A stretch of DNA of 64,000 bases from a cyanobacterium endosymbiont of Epithemia clementina EcSB (GTDB taxonomy: Bacteria > Cyanobacteriota > Cyanobacteriia > Cyanobacteriales > Microcystaceae), in assembly GCF_029919255.1 (NCBI RefSeq), contig NZ_CP123991.1, forward strand, positions 1,419,110-1,483,109. The letters are read 5' to 3'. How positions within the stretch are numbered: position 1 is the stretch's first letter; every line of letters begins with the position of its first letter. This document shows positions 50,191 to 61,273 of the stretch, piece after piece. Both the position numbers and the translations under genes were made by a program. The notes beneath the pieces are model-generated. The model did not search any database, had not been told where the DNA came from, and saw nothing but the letters and a program-made list of their open reading frames with translations.

Positions 50191-53112
50191 TTTATAGCCG
50201 TCGAAAGAGTTATGGTATGTGATAATCATGGAGGTATAAGGCCTACGTCCTAATAAATTTTAAAATCGGTATATACAAAGACCTCACATATCGCGTAAAT
50301 ATTAGTGTTATTTTTTTTTAAAAAATTAATTTAGAAGAAACTTAAGAAGGGAATATATTATATTTTCAAGTATGGTGCAGAATTCTAGTCAACAAAGAAG
50401 ATAACTTATCTAAAATTTAGAAAAAAGAGTAAAATTATACGCTGAAAAAGATGATAAAAAGATGGAAATAGTTCTCACTCTATAAAAAGAGTAAATGACA
50501 ATGATTATTGGTTTTATAAAACAAACAGAAAGTTACAATCTATTTCCAGTTTTCTGTTTTCTTATCCTAAGATGTTGATTTTGCATAAAAGGTTTGGTAG
50601 AACCAAAATCACTGAATATAAGAGTTTACTAAAACTTTTTATTTATATAAATAAAAAGAGATATCAAGGATAATATATTGGAGTATTTTAGAATTTAGTG
50701 AATAGTAAATTCTCTAAAATATCAAAGATAATTCTGGTAAAGTCTTAAGTTCAGAACTGTTAGCCAATTATACTTAATAAGTCTACAAACTAATCTAGCC
50801 TTCCACTGCATAACTTTTTAGAAGTATCGAATAAATCATCTCCAGATCAATCAACAGTTAAAGAACTTCTTTTAATATTTGTCTATTCTACAGCAGGAGC
50901 ACAAATAAGTAAAATTAAAAGTGATAAATTTTCTAGATGTTCATTTCCACAGAGTGCTTCATTACTTGCGGAAACTATTTGACCGTCTTTAGTTACAGAA
51001 TTGTAGCTATGATTTTCGTGTAAATGTGATCTAGAAATCAAACATTTAGAATCGATAAAGCAATCGCTATATATTGGACTAACTTAAAAACTACTCAATA
51101 GTAACTAATTTTATTAATAAATACAATTAGAAAATTAAATTTTAGTTAAAATTTTGTAAGTAGTCGAACATAAATAATTTTATGTTATTATCATTTAATA
51201 TGATATCAATTTATCAAAATAAATAGTGTATAAATAACATATTTTTTATTCTTAATCGAATAAAATTTAAACTTTTATATTTAGTCCTTAGTTAATTAAC
51301 TTACTAGGAGTTCTTAGTTGGTAATAATAAGTATATTTACTTCTAAACTCTTTTTTTATGAGTAAATTTTAATAGCTTTTATCCACTGCTATCACTAGTC
51401 TATATTTATTTTATTTATTCTTTAATATTTGTCATAAAAATCGTTATATTTGAAAAATAACAACATTTTTATTGTCTTAAATCTTTTAAAGAATTAGTCA
51501 ATATTTGAGCTATATTTCTAATTTTTAGATAGTATATATGTTCAACTTACTCCATTTCCTCTAGGTCTATTTAGTACTGTATTATTACCCGCTTTTAGAC
51601 CAACTAAAAGTACTGGACTACTAGAGATAAAAGCTTGATCTATCTAAATATTTTAAACAGATTTTCCTAGAGCTTTACAGAGTGTCTTATACTTACCTCC
51701 GTATAAGTTACTCATAAGCAAATAATCCAAGCATTTATTAGTAGAAATTAATGTTTTTTTTGATAGATATATTTTCTTTGCCCCAATATTTTTTAAATTA
51801 AACTTTATGGTTTAATTAAACCGTATCTTTATTTAAGAACAAGTTTGTAGTCATCTGTGTTATTTAGAATTAACTTAAAAGCGAATAATCAACCGCAATC
51901 GTTTTTAGTCAAATAAAGTTTAAATCTCTAGTACCATACTACAGAATTTTGAGAACTTCTAACTAAGCCTTTAAAATTTAGTGTGTTTCACTGAAAGGCT
52001 TATAACAGACTTATATAGAAATATAATCGATGAAACTAATTCTTGTATTTTCTCCTGTGGAAGTCTATAAAAAAATGAGAATACTGTTCAAATTTTTGAT
52101 ATAGGTAATCTAGACAACAAAATATTTCGATAAAATTGAGAGCAGATTTTACATCTATGGAATTAGATCTCAATAAATGTTGTTTTTAACATAAAACTGC
52201 TGCTTTTCTTTCTATCCATAACTTTCAGTTGAATTCAGATTCCATTAAATTTAGCTCTGGACTCTAATTTTATAGAAAAAAATAGATATAACTTTTTTTC
52301 CTATTATTAATATTTAGCTTTAACTAGACTGCTTGTATGTCTTGAGTTATTATCAAAACGATCAGCGTATCTATTTCTTTGTCTTTACAGTATTTTTGAT
52401 ACTATCTATTTCTAAATCTAAACTCTCTATATTTTTTTATTTTTTAATTTCATATAAAACAGATTAAGTCTTGTTCTTGTCTTTTTTAAAAACTTAGATA
52501 ATTATTTACTATTAATAAATTTTCTTATCCTTTGGTGACATTTTTTCGATATATTTTATGTCTTCTTTCTTCTAAGTTTCTTTGCTTCCACTCACTGGAA
52601 AAATCTACAATTACTTTTTTCCTTGAATAATCTATCTAAAAATTGTTTGCTAAATTGTATTTTCTGAAATTTATACAAAAATTTTTTTAAAAAACTCACT
52701 ATTTAATTGGATTTTAAGAAACAATTTCTATTGTTGTTCTGTATGAAGTTTTTGGGTTACTAGTTAACTTTAAGAAAATCAGTGAAGTTTTTAGTATAGA
52801 TTGGCATATAGCAATTACTCTTTATTTAACTACTTTTTTATTTTATATTTATTTACTTAGCTCTGTATCTTTGTTTTTTAACAAACTTTTTTAATTTGAC
52901 TTAATTTAAATAAAGTAGTTGTGTACTAAAAATTGAAAAACAACCTCGAACAAAGAGGTGACGATAACATTAGTTAATCAAAGTCTTTACTACCAACTAA
53001 AATAACGCATTTTTTGTCTATTTGCGCCCAATAACTTACTCAAAAGTTTTTGAGAGTGATCTTTAAAAAAAGTCCTTCTCAATCAACCCTAACTATTTCA
53101 ATAATAAATGGC
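50191..53112. other. 2.9-kb gene-poor stretch
   Basis: No intact gene. On the minus strand at about 51540-51770 a frame reads YGGKYKTLCKALGKSV, then stops, then DQAFISSSPVLLVGLKAGNN and TVLNRPRGNGVS; it is coding-like but unidentified. A second minus-strand relic near 52560-52610 reads KKVIVDFSSEWKQRNLEERR, faintly like a thioredoxin fold that has lost its cysteines. Copy B of a diverged repeat lies at 52140-52215. Confidence 0.45.
52140..52215 (+). repeat. Diverged repeat, copy B
   Basis: Partner of 29385-29460. Shared blocks in order: GAG-AGATTTTA-AT, CTCAATAAATG, TG-TT-TA-CATA-A-CTGC, GCTTT-CTTTCT. Differences are mainly C/T and G/A. Confidence 0.5.
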
Positions 53113-53484
53113 CTATTTGCCTTTCAAACGCCGTAATTCTTCTTGTAAAAGATCTACTTGATCTCGCAGTTCATCTATATTGTCAGACTTTGAGGTTTTA
53201 GCGGTCTCTTCCTCTTCAGTAATGATTTCAATTAATCGAGGTTCCTTATCGGAAGGAGATTGAGATGAATCTTCTGTCTTTTTCTGAGCTTGCTGTACCA
53301 AATCATCAACATACTTACGGGCTTCTTCGGCGGTTATCTCTCCTCGCGCCACCATTTTATCGGCTACTTTTTGGGCTTGTTCCTCCAACTCAGTTAGAGC
53401 TATACGAGCTTTCTCATTTGCATAAGACGCTAGACCTATTCCCAGATAAAACGCTTTTTGAACTAAACTACTAAGATCAGCCAT
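53113..53484 (-). CDS. Phasin-like coiled-coil protein
   Basis: 123 aa from ATG 53484 (MADLSSLVQKAFYLGIGLAS); an in-frame ATG seven codons upstream also exists. The N-terminal helix is amphipathic. A heptad-like region ALTELEEQAQKVADKMVARG leads to EITAEEARKYVDDLVQQAQK, a pattern seen in phasin-family and PHA-regulator proteins. After an acidic linker the C-terminus ends in a second coiled coil (IDELRDQVDLLQEELRRLKG). It may coat polyhydroxybutyrate granules or act as a small structural protein. No PHA synthase gene is in the window. Confidence 0.75.
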   Translation of the reverse strand: MADLSSLVQKAFYLGIGLASYANEKARIALTELEEQAQKVADKMVARGEITAEEARKYVDDLVQQAQKKTEDSSQSPSDKEPRLIEIITEEEETAKTSKSDNIDELRDQVDLLQEELRRLKGK

Positions 53485-53780
53485 GATTGAAAATTCTGTC
53501 CTCATAACTTAAGCAACATTCTCATCTCTCAGTATAGTCATGTCTCGACTGAATGAATCCTAGCAAAGATAATTTGCTCTCAAGTGAGGATTTTAAGGAC
53601 AGACTATGAAGTCATCAGAATTCACAATAACTATCTACTTTTACAATTATTAACTTCTATAACAAAACTTGTTAAGCACTATTTCTAGTTTAGACAGATT
53701 AAATTGATCGCCTCCTTGAAGATAAAAGTACATTATTACTATGCTTTTCGTAACGCTCGTAGAAATTTAGGAGAAAAACT

Positions 53781-54957
53781 TTGGTTTTAAAAGTAGCTGT
53801 TGTTTGGTCAGGAGCGGCTGGGTCTTTTGCAACTGAAACATTAGCAAAAGCTGGAATAGAAACCTATTTATTTAAGCGTCAATTGGACAAAGCTAAATTC
53901 TTCGGTGGAGCTGTTCTCTTATTGCATAGTAGACGAATTTGAGCTATTGCCGGAAATTATTGACCATCGAGTGAGAAGAATAAAAATGATCTCCCCGTCT
54001 TAATGTTACTGTCGATATCAATACTGAACGGGATAATGAATATATTGAGAAGTGTCGTCGGAAAATTCTCGACGGGTTCTTACCCGACCGGACTGCATCA
54101 TCGGGGGTGAATTGGATTAACAGAACTGTCTATCAACTCGATTTTCCTACCACACCGATGCTTCTATTTTTCACTATGCTGACCACTCTAACGGCAATAT
54201 TCAAGGGAAAAAGATCGATTTAGTGATTGATGCTGATGGGACTAACTTCTACACCAATCGCTAAATCGATTGATGTGGGAGATTATAATCATGTAATCGC
54301 CTTTCAATGACGCATTCGTCTCCCCAAAAATAAAATAGCTTACTACGAAGATCTCGCTTAGATGTTTATATTTATAACAATACCCTGACTTCTACGCTGG
54401 GGGTTTCCCTAAATACGACCATATGGAGGTAGATACAGGGACGATGAAGGTTAATAAGTCTTTTATTAAGGATTGGCCGGTATTCGTCAGCGTGTTTCTC
54501 TTCACTTAGAAGGAGACAAAATTATCAAAGTCGAAGCCCATCTCATATCTGAATCTCCTCGTCCTCGTCGGGTTGTAGATTTTGTGGCTTTAGTAGATGA
54601 TGCTGCAGAAACTGCTAATAAATCTTCTAGAGAAGGTATTTATTCTGCTGCTAAATCTGCACTTATGTGTGCCAAAATTTTTGTAAAAGTGAGTAATGTG
54701 AGTTAACACATTTTTACCAAAGATGAGTGAAAATCTATCTCAAACAGTGGAACAAGAAGTGTGACATAATCTACTTTGTTTTTGGTATTCTGCAACTGGT
54801 CTTCTACCGTTTAGATACATTACGCGAGGCTTTTCTAGAAATTTGTGCTGATAAAGACGTTTGGCGTATAACTTTTGATAGTTATCTCTACAAAACTATC
54901 GTTTTTGACACTTTTTATTTTCCAGTGAACGACGATAAAAGTCGAGTCCATCAATAA
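53781..54957 (+). pseudogene. chlP: Decayed geranylgeranyl reductase gene
   Basis: ChlP reduces the geranylgeranyl chain of chlorophyll (and tocopherol precursors) to phytyl. The remnant starts LKVAVVWSGAAGSFATETLA, where the intact family has the FAD motif GSGPAG; here its first Gly is Trp. After frameshifts, AYYEDLA and VNKSLIKDWPVFVS-like debris follow. Two surviving frames carry the C-terminal half: GDKIIKVEAHLISESPRPRR, FVALVDDAAETANKSSREGI, and then LREAFLEICADKDVWRITFD and SYLYKTIV. Conserved GDAAG has become DDAAE. Multiple shifts and stops leave no possible enzyme. This is the clearest photosynthesis-related loss in the window. Confidence 0.93.
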
Positions 54958-55013
54958 AAAATATTTAAGAGTTTACAACCGTCGACCCCTATACAATCAC
55001 TTAACCTATATTC

Positions 55014-56162
55014 TTAGTTCTGATTATCTCGCATTAACCTAACAAACTTCTCGAATAAATAATCTGCATCGTGGGGTCCAGGACTTGCTTCAGGATGGTA
55101 TTGAACCGAGAAAAAAGGTAAAGTTTTATGGGATAAACCTGCTACAGTCCGATCATTCAAATTAAGATGAGTAATTTCTACATCAACATCTAAGGACTTT
55201 TCTGCCACTGCAAAACCATGATTTTGACTTGTAATCTCTACCTGTTGATTTAATCCACAAGGTTGATTTAATCCCCGATGACCAAACTTTAATTTAAAGG
55301 TTTCTGCTCCCAAAGATAATCCTAAAATTTGGTGTCCCATACAAATTCCAAAAGTAGGTATCTTTGTTTTAATTAATGCTTTGGTAACTTCGATTCCTTC
55401 TCCAACTGCTGAGGGATCACCAGGCCCATTAGACAAGAAAATTCCGTCAGGATTATACTTTAAAATCTCTTCAGGAGGCGTATCGGCTGGAACTACAATA
55501 ACCCGACAACCATAACTAGCTAAACGACGGAGAATATTCCGTTTGATCCCAAAATCAATCGCTACTACCGTTAAAGTACTTTTTGAAATTTCTTTATTAC
55601 TCAGACGAAACTCCCAAATGGGATCAGTCGGAATAGACCACTCATAAACCTCTTTGGTGGTCACTTCCTTGACTAAATTTAAACCAGCCATACTAGGAGT
55701 TAATTGAGCCTGACGTAGTAATTCTGTCGGTTCTAGGATTTCTGTAGAGATTGCCCCATTCATCGTTCCTACTGAACGAATTTTACGAGTTAGGGCACGA
55801 GTATCAATGCCATAGATTCCAATAATTTTGTGGCGATTTAAATAATCAGGGAGAGATTCAGTAGATCGCCAGTTACTCGGACGATAGGTTATATTACGCG
55901 CAATAACTCCTTTAACCTGTGGACAAGAGGATTCCTCATCATCAGGGTTAGTCCCCGTATTCCCCAACTCAGGGTAAGTAAAGGTGACGATTTGACCGCA
56001 GTAACTCGGATCGGTCAAAACCTCTTGATAGCCAGTCATTCCTGTGTTAAAAACGACCTCTCCTAAAGTAGTTCCCTTTGCTCCAAATGACCATCCCTCA
56101 AAAGAAGTTCCATCGACTAACATCAATAATGCTGGTGTCGTCTTTGCTATTGCCATAATCAT
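55014..56162 (-). CDS. carA: Carbamoyl-phosphate synthase small subunit
   Basis: The glutaminase subunit that feeds ammonia to CarB for carbamoyl phosphate, used for pyrimidines and arginine. 382 aa. The N-terminal domain begins [19 protein letters not shown] and has [19 protein letters not shown]. The class I amidotransferase domain has [10 protein letters not shown], the catalytic cysteine in [15 protein letters not shown], and the His-Glu pair in [12 protein letters not shown]. All catalytic residues are present. The frame starts MIMAIAK, so either ATG is possible. carB is not in the window. It is divergent from the HTH gene, with 188 bases between them. Confidence 0.96.
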   Translation of the reverse strand: MIMAIAKTTPALLMLVDGTSFEGWSFGAKGTTLGEVVFNTGMTGYQEVLTDPSYCGQIVTFTYPELGNTGTNPDDEESSCPQVKGVIARNITYRPSNWRSTESLPDYLNRHKIIGIYGIDTRALTRKIRSVGTMNGAISTEILEPTELLRQAQLTPSMAGLNLVKEVTTKEVYEWSIPTDPIWEFRLSNKEISKSTLTVVAIDFGIKRNILRRLASYGCRVIVVPADTPPEEILKYNPDGIFLSNGPGDPSAVGEGIEVTKALIKTKIPTFGICMGHQILGLSLGAETFKLKFGHRGLNQPCGLNQQVEITSQNHGFAVAEKSLDVDVEITHLNLNDRTVAGLSHKTLPFFSVQYHPEASPGPHDADYLFEKFVRLMRDNQN

Positions 56163-56350
56163 TAAATTTTTGATACTGAAAATAGGTGAAACTCAACGGT
56201 GAGAGATAAACTGGATCAGGCAATATAATGCTTGACTATCTAGTCATCTGTTGAGACACACCCATCCCTAGGTTACAACCGATGATCTTACCAGATGTGA
56301 TTCGGCGTGTTAGGGTGAAGTCAAACTGCCAAGAAGGTAGCTAGAATCCT

Positions 56351-57241
56351 ATGAGTCCCAAGAAACTAAACGACGACGATAAGCAAGAAATTCTTAAGCT
56401 TTATCGCCAAACACCAGAAACTACATCCACCTTGGCTGATCGTTACGGGGTCAGTAGCTCTACTATTAGCCGTTTTCTAAAAAGTTATCTATCAGAGTCA
56501 GAGTATGAAGAGTTAATTCAACAAAAACGTTTAGCACGGACGGCTAAGTCAGAGTTATCATCTACACAAACTTACGCTAAACCTGTGTTGATGATATCAG
56601 AATGTCAATCAGAGTCTCAAACTCCCAAAACTGATAGTAAGCTTGTACTGGTAACCTCAAAGAGTCAATTAGAGTTATCTTCAACCGAAACTAGTACCAA
56701 ACAGCCCCCCATCTTAGTAAAGGATCAGTTATCAAGATATATTCAACATTCAGACGAAGAGGACGAAGAAGACGATCTTGAAGTAGTCGATGTTATTGCC
56801 CTTGGAGAAATGATTGGGGAGGATTTATCGGATGGGATTGATGATGATGAAGATTTAGAGGATGACGATTGGGATGAGGGAGAAGAAGAGAATTATGATC
56901 AATCTTTAGCTCAAGATGGAGATGTTCAAGTCCTACCCTTATCATCTGCTATTTTTCCTAAAACCTGTTATTTAGTGATTGATCGCTCGGCTGAATTAAT
57001 TGCTCGTCCTCTCAAAGAATTTGCTCATTTAGGTCAAATTCCAGCCGAAGAAGTACAACAAAAAACTTTACCAGTATTTGATAATCATCAAGGAGCGCGT
57101 CGCTTTTCTAACCGCTCCCAACGAGTGATTAAAGTTCCTGATGGTCGTCTTCTTTACAAGAGTTGCTCCCATTTATACGCTAAAGGAATTACTCGTTTGT
57201 TGATGGACGGACAACTCTATTCCATAGGCTCTAATCTTTGA
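56351..57241 (+). CDS. HTH protein with acidic middle region
   Basis: 296 aa. Residues 1-65 form a helix-turn-helix of the Sigma-70 region 4/transposase-like type (LKLYRQTPETTSTLADRYGV, then SSSTISRFLKSYL). A Ser/Thr/Gln-rich linker follows. Then comes a strongly acidic stretch of about 65 residues (DEEDEEDDLEVVDVIALGEM, then DGIDDDEDLEDDDWDEGEEE). The last 100 residues are a globular domain (CYLVIDRSAELIARPLKEFA, then VIKVPDGRLLYKSCSHLYAK). This is a conserved cyanobacterial arrangement sometimes labelled transposase because of the HTH, but there is no DDE or other nuclease motif. It probably binds DNA, but the target is unknown. Confidence 0.75.
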   Translation: MSPKKLNDDDKQEILKLYRQTPETTSTLADRYGVSSSTISRFLKSYLSESEYEELIQQKRLARTAKSELSSTQTYAKPVLMISECQSESQTPKTDSKLVLVTSKSQLELSSTETSTKQPPILVKDQLSRYIQHSDEEDEEDDLEVVDVIALGEMIGEDLSDGIDDDEDLEDDDWDEGEEENYDQSLAQDGDVQVLPLSSAIFPKTCYLVIDRSAELIARPLKEFAHLGQIPAEEVQQKTLPVFDNHQGARRFSNRSQRVIKVPDGRLLYKSCSHLYAKGITRLLMDGQLYSIGSNL

Positions 57242-58801
57242 CCATTAAGCCAATATTAATATTTATGAATTCATTAATTCTCTCAATTTTTTTTGCCGAA
57301 AAAATACTATTATTTAAATAATAGTATCTGCTACTTTCAAAAACAGTGATTATATTGAACCGTAGAGTTAAGCAGTAAAATGCCAGCTAAAAAAAACCAG
57401 GAGTTGAAAAGTGACGAAGTTTCTGAGCCCATAAGCTCTCTCTTAAATTAACTTCAATTTATTCTCAATACCTTCTACTGTTCTTTATAGATAGTAATTT
57501 CTTAAATCTAACATCTGATTACCCTACAGACTACAGATTTTTGAATAGAATGAATAAGTTTTTTGAATCAAAATAGCCAATAAAAATAATCCTAATACTC
57601 AGTTTTATTTTTATTGGAAATCTTTAAAAGTTTTCTCTTAACTGGTGTATTTTTATTGAGAGTACCGGTGATTTAATTATACACCTAGTTTAATTTAGCT
57701 TTTTGTTTTTTACTTAAATCTTTCATGTAACTCTGACATAATTTTTAAAAAACTAGTATGTTCAAGCTGTTTAGCTTTTGGTTCTCGTTTCAGTATCTAA
57801 GTTTTTTATTCGTAATTATTAACCTAAATCTTTTATAAGTATTTCTATTTATTGTTTACTTACTCCATTTCTTTTTGTTGTTTAATACTTAATATTACTA
57901 CTTAAAAATAATTTTATTATTCTTGTCTTAAATATTTAAGAATATGTTTTTTAAACTTTTTAAGTTAGCTTAATTATCCTATAAATATGTTCTCATAGTT
58001 AATTTATTATTCTGATGAAGTTTCCTTGTGGTCTAATTAGAATAGATACAAGTTGTTGTTTGATCTACTTTTCGACAAATAAAACTATTAACATCTTATG
58101 TAAAATAAAAAAACGGTAATATTAAGTTTTTCTGAATTAAAAAATATATTTATAAGGATTATTTAATAGTTATATGTTATTAATATAGATTCAGTTAAAA
58201 TATTTAGCTTATTCAAATAAATTTTGAATAAAAAATCTGCTCTAATGACAATTAGACTATTAGAGTTTTTAATAAACTTATTATAAAGGATCAAACTTTA
58301 TCCTTAATTAGATAAGACTAAATTGAATGAAGTAGCAGGTTAAATAAGTAATTTTTTATTAATTTTATAGTGACCTATTGGTCAAATATGAAATTCTATA
58401 AAATTAGACTTTACATTGACTGTGATGTCCTCATTAATTGGATATTGTCTTTGATAAAGATATAAAAATTCTAATTATATAGAGAGTTTTTCTTAAAAAG
58501 ACTGTATTTTTGCCAGTTTAATTAGAAATTAGATCACCTCTATAATTAAGCTTGCTCTATAGAGCAAGCTTAATTAATGGTCGTAGGTAGCTAAGAGACT
58601 TAAATATTTATATTAGTAAAATGTACTTAAATCTAATTTAGCTAATCGAGTTTATTGTCATTAAATTCAGTCTAAATTCCTAGAAAATTATTCATATTTA
58701 TTAATGTAATTCGTTTGCTTAGTTGTTATAAATAAAGAAATTAATAATTTAATACTATCGATCTCAAAAGCCAAAATTTATTAAAGTCAATACATATCTA
58801 G
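57242..58801. other. Very AT-rich gene-free stretch
   Basis: No gene and no clear coding relic seen. It contains the palindrome at 58543-58576. Confidence 0.55.
58543..58576. repeat. Perfect 16-bp palindrome
   Basis: Arms 58543-58558 and 58561-58576 (TAATTAAGCTTGCTCT and its complement), spacer AT. Confidence 0.88.
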
Positions 58802-59040
58802 ATTAATTTAACTGGGACTAATCTAATGGGCACTAATTTAAGCAGAGACGATGGTTTTAAATAAATAAATATTGATAGTGTAAGCTTGAATTTGGCTGAT
58901 TTAAATCTATACAAAAACGAGGAAAACTCGGTTAAAAAATAGTGACTTAACTAAAGGGATCTAATGGATACCTTCATGGTCAGAACTAGTCTTGCTTAAG
59001 CAAAATTTAGTGGGGCGACTAACCCGGGAAATATTTCCAT
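58802..59040 (+). pseudogene. Pentapeptide-repeat protein remnant
   Basis: A frame starting at 58802 reads INLTGTNLMGTNLSRDDGFK, a stop, INIDSVSLNLADLNLYKN, a stop. In a neighbouring frame DLMDTFMVRTSLA-stop-AKFSGATNPGN follows. The A/T-N/D-L-x-x spacing is that of pentapeptide repeats, common in cyanobacteria. The repeats are few, in two frames and interrupted by stops. Confidence 0.5.
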
Positions 59041-59742
59041 TAACCCCAGATAATAAATTAACTTACTTAATAAATTCTAAACAACCATTCTTCGTCAAAA
59101 ATGATAACGAGAAAAACACTAAGACTGCTGGAGTGTAGACAATTGCAATATAATTGCTCACCATAAATCCCTGCTGTTGTGTTGTGCATCCCCGGACTAA
59201 GATATAGATTTTGCTTCCACACCTACTATAATAATTAACTTATTGCCTAAAATTATTTATTACCTAAAATAGAATTACTAGCAACTTCGGTTCCTTTTCT
59301 TCCTGTCAACACAATAATGATTCCCTCAGTTGAAACAACTATAGTCTTTAAAATTGTCTGTTTTGTTAGTTTTTCTTGAAACCACAATTAAAAAATCAAA
59401 GAAACTCACATAGAAGTTGGGGTAAAGTGACAAGCTACGGCAATACCCGCTCCAATATAACTAACAAGAGATGGGAACGGATATTTAGGAGAAATTACAC
59501 CAGGAAGGAAACAGCACCTTAAATGCTCTTCTGGTTCTAGAAACCGCAAAGACATCAAAGTTAACATTAAGCCGATTTCCCAATTGGGAGGTAATCGTAT
59601 CGGGAAATATAGAGAGACAAGGGGAAAGCAACCTTAACTAAGGGTAAGTTTTAGGTTGGTGAGGTTTTTATGAGACAATAATTTAGTCTATTACCCAATA
59701 AAGTTTTTTGACAATTTACTTTTGATATCTGACGTAAAGCGA
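59041..59742. other. Spacer with unidentified coding relics
   Basis: GC content is higher than in the preceding 1.5 kb and several protein-like fragments are visible: minus strand near 59130-59200 with SNYIAIVYTPAVLVFFSLSF, and plus strand near 59510-59630 with LNALLVLETAKTSKLTLSRF. I cannot assign them. They indicate recently lost genes. Confidence 0.4.
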
Positions 59743-60114
59743 ATGACCACTCAGTTACCTCCTCTCAACACCAATACCATCTGGGCAATTCTTAATGAGG
59801 AAATCGATGACGCGACCGTCAACCAATTGGTTTGGTACTATCTAGGCTATCGTTATGATCAATCTCGCAAAATTTGGGATAATACTAAAGTTCCTGAAGA
59901 TTGGCGAAAAGATTATCCAGACCCCCCAGATTTTATTGAAAATCGACCTCCTATTGTTAAGCTGACTCGTTCTATTCCTAAAGAAAATAAACAATTACTC
60001 AAAGAAAAGTTAGGATTTAAAGGCTATAAAATCGGTGAATTTGGACCAAAACAAACTCGCCGTGCTACTATGGCTAACTGGTTGTTGGGTTATTCTAACG
60101 AGTTAAATCTGTAG
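59743..60114 (+). CDS. DUF1823 family protein
   Basis: 123 aa from ATG 59743; an upstream TTG in the same frame is less likely. The sequence follows the cyanobacterial DUF1823 family throughout: LNTNTIWAILNEEIDDATVN, LVWYYLGYRYD, YPDPPDFIENRPPIVKLTRS and KEKLGFKGYKIGEFGPKQTR. No catalytic motif or membrane segment is evident. The function is unknown; conservation of length and ends argues that it is active. It converges with the chelatase gene, 41 bases away. Confidence 0.85.
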   Translation: MTTQLPPLNTNTIWAILNEEIDDATVNQLVWYYLGYRYDQSRKIWDNTKVPEDWRKDYPDPPDFIENRPPIVKLTRSIPKENKQLLKEKLGFKGYKIGEFGPKQTRRATMANWLLGYSNELNL

Positions 60115-60155
60115 TAAACAGTTATTAGAACAACTTTCTATTTGTTTAGCATTTT

Positions 60156-61100
60156 CTAGGGAACCTGCCAGATTTTTTCATGATATTGCATCACATCATC
60201 ATAGGAATTTTGAGGGAGATGATGGTGGTCGTGAAAATGGTCATGTTCGATGGGAGTTAGTCGGAATTTACACATCTCACAATTCATCTGAGTCTGTCCT
60301 AGTTGACTTTCAATTTCCCGTTCGCGAATTATTAAAAATAATTCCGGAGTCAATCCAATTTCAGGAAAACTAAGGATCTCAATATCGGGGTACTGTTCTT
60401 GTTGTTGGGCGCAAATATAAAAAATCTTCTTAACCAATGCCCCTGTAAACAGAAAATGAGGAAGTACGATAATGCGTTTAGGATTATAGAGTCTTGCTCG
60501 TTCAAACCCTTCTTCTAGACGGGGATGAGTAATACCAATAAAACAGGTTTCAACTGTGCGGTAGTGACTTCCTTCCCATAATAAACGGGAAAATTTACAC
60601 ATTTCACTATTAGCATCAGGATCACTCGAACCCCTGCCAACAATAAGTAATACAGTGTCTTCAGGGGCAATGGTTTCTTTATCAAGTTTAGCTAAGCGTG
60701 ATCGCCAGACATCTAACAGCAGGGGGGTATTACCAAAATGTCGGCCATAGTGAAACCTTAAAAAGGGATAACGTTTTTTAGCTTGATCTAAAGCATTAGT
60801 GACATCAAATTTTGTGTGACGGGCAGCAAACAATAAAAAAGGGAGAGCCGTCATTTCCCTAAATCCCTCAGTCACACAACGATCAATCCCTTCTTGAATC
60901 AACGGTTCTGTTAACTCCAAAAAGCAGGGAATGACGGGGCGTGAGGTATCTAATGTTTGATAAGTGTTCACAAAATTAAGAAACGTTTGTTTTCCATCGA
61001 TATCTCTAGTTCCATGTCCGATAATTAGTAAAGGACGTCGGAAGGGCAAAGGGGAGAATTTGTCCAATATTTCTGGAAATGTCAAAGCTCGAGCAATCAT
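60156..61100 (-). CDS. Sirohydrochlorin chelatase (CbiX/SirB type)
   Basis: Inserts Fe (siroheme) or Co (cobalamin) into sirohydrochlorin. 314 aa with two CbiX units: [20 protein letters not shown] (about residues 25-44) with the metal-site His, and [17 protein letters not shown] in the second half, where the HG of the first unit is [22 protein letters not shown] and [19 protein letters not shown] match the family. The C-terminus has [21 protein letters not shown], a CXXC plus His-rich tail as in cyanobacterial/plant SirB, likely metal or Fe-S binding. Siroheme is needed by sulfite and nitrite reductases. Its ATG overlaps the stop of a small upstream ORF (ATGA). Confidence 0.9.
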   Translation of the reverse strand: MIARALTFPEILDKFSPLPFRRPLLIIGHGTRDIDGKQTFLNFVNTYQTLDTSRPVIPCFLELTEPLIQEGIDRCVTEGFREMTALPFLLFAARHTKFDVTNALDQAKKRYPFLRFHYGRHFGNTPLLLDVWRSRLAKLDKETIAPEDTVLLIVGRGSSDPDANSEMCKFSRLLWEGSHYRTVETCFIGITHPRLEEGFERARLYNPKRIIVLPHFLFTGALVKKIFYICAQQQEQYPDIEILSFPEIGLTPELFLIIREREIESQLGQTQMNCEMCKFRLTPIEHDHFHDHHHLPQNSYDDVMQYHEKIWQVP

Positions 61101-61273
61101 CCATACCTCGCAGATGAATCCAAAGGGTTACAATGAAAATGGCGGCTGTCAGTAATGAGATGAAGCTTCACATCTGATTCCTGTTCCTCATCATAACCAC
61201 TTTCCTTTAATCCTATCAACGATTTCTGATTTTCCCCCCCCTTTGCTTTACCAGCAATTAAGAGTCTAGTCAT
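61097..61273 (-). CDS. Small ORF translationally coupled to the chelatase
   Basis: 58 codons plus stop: [20 protein letters not shown], then [20 protein letters not shown] and [18 protein letters not shown]. The stop TGA overlaps the ATG of the chelatase (ATGA), the usual sign of translational coupling. The composition is normal for a soluble protein. A run of eight G bases encodes the AKGGE segment, so the frame could depend on slippage. No clear ribosome-binding site is seen. I recognise no family. It may be a real small gene or the tail of an eroded upstream gene. Confidence 0.45.
   Translation of the reverse strand: MTRLLIAGKAKGGENQKSLIGLKESGYDEEQESDVKLHLITDSRHFHCNPLDSSARYG

Noticed and set aside
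52560-52610. DsbD/thioredoxin-like relic on the minus strand
   Set aside because: Only one short segment (VIVDFSSEW) is reminiscent and the catalytic cysteines are missing.
56351-57241. Transposase
   Set aside because: Only the HTH is shared with transposases; no catalytic acid triad, no terminal repeats, and the acidic middle is not found in transposases.
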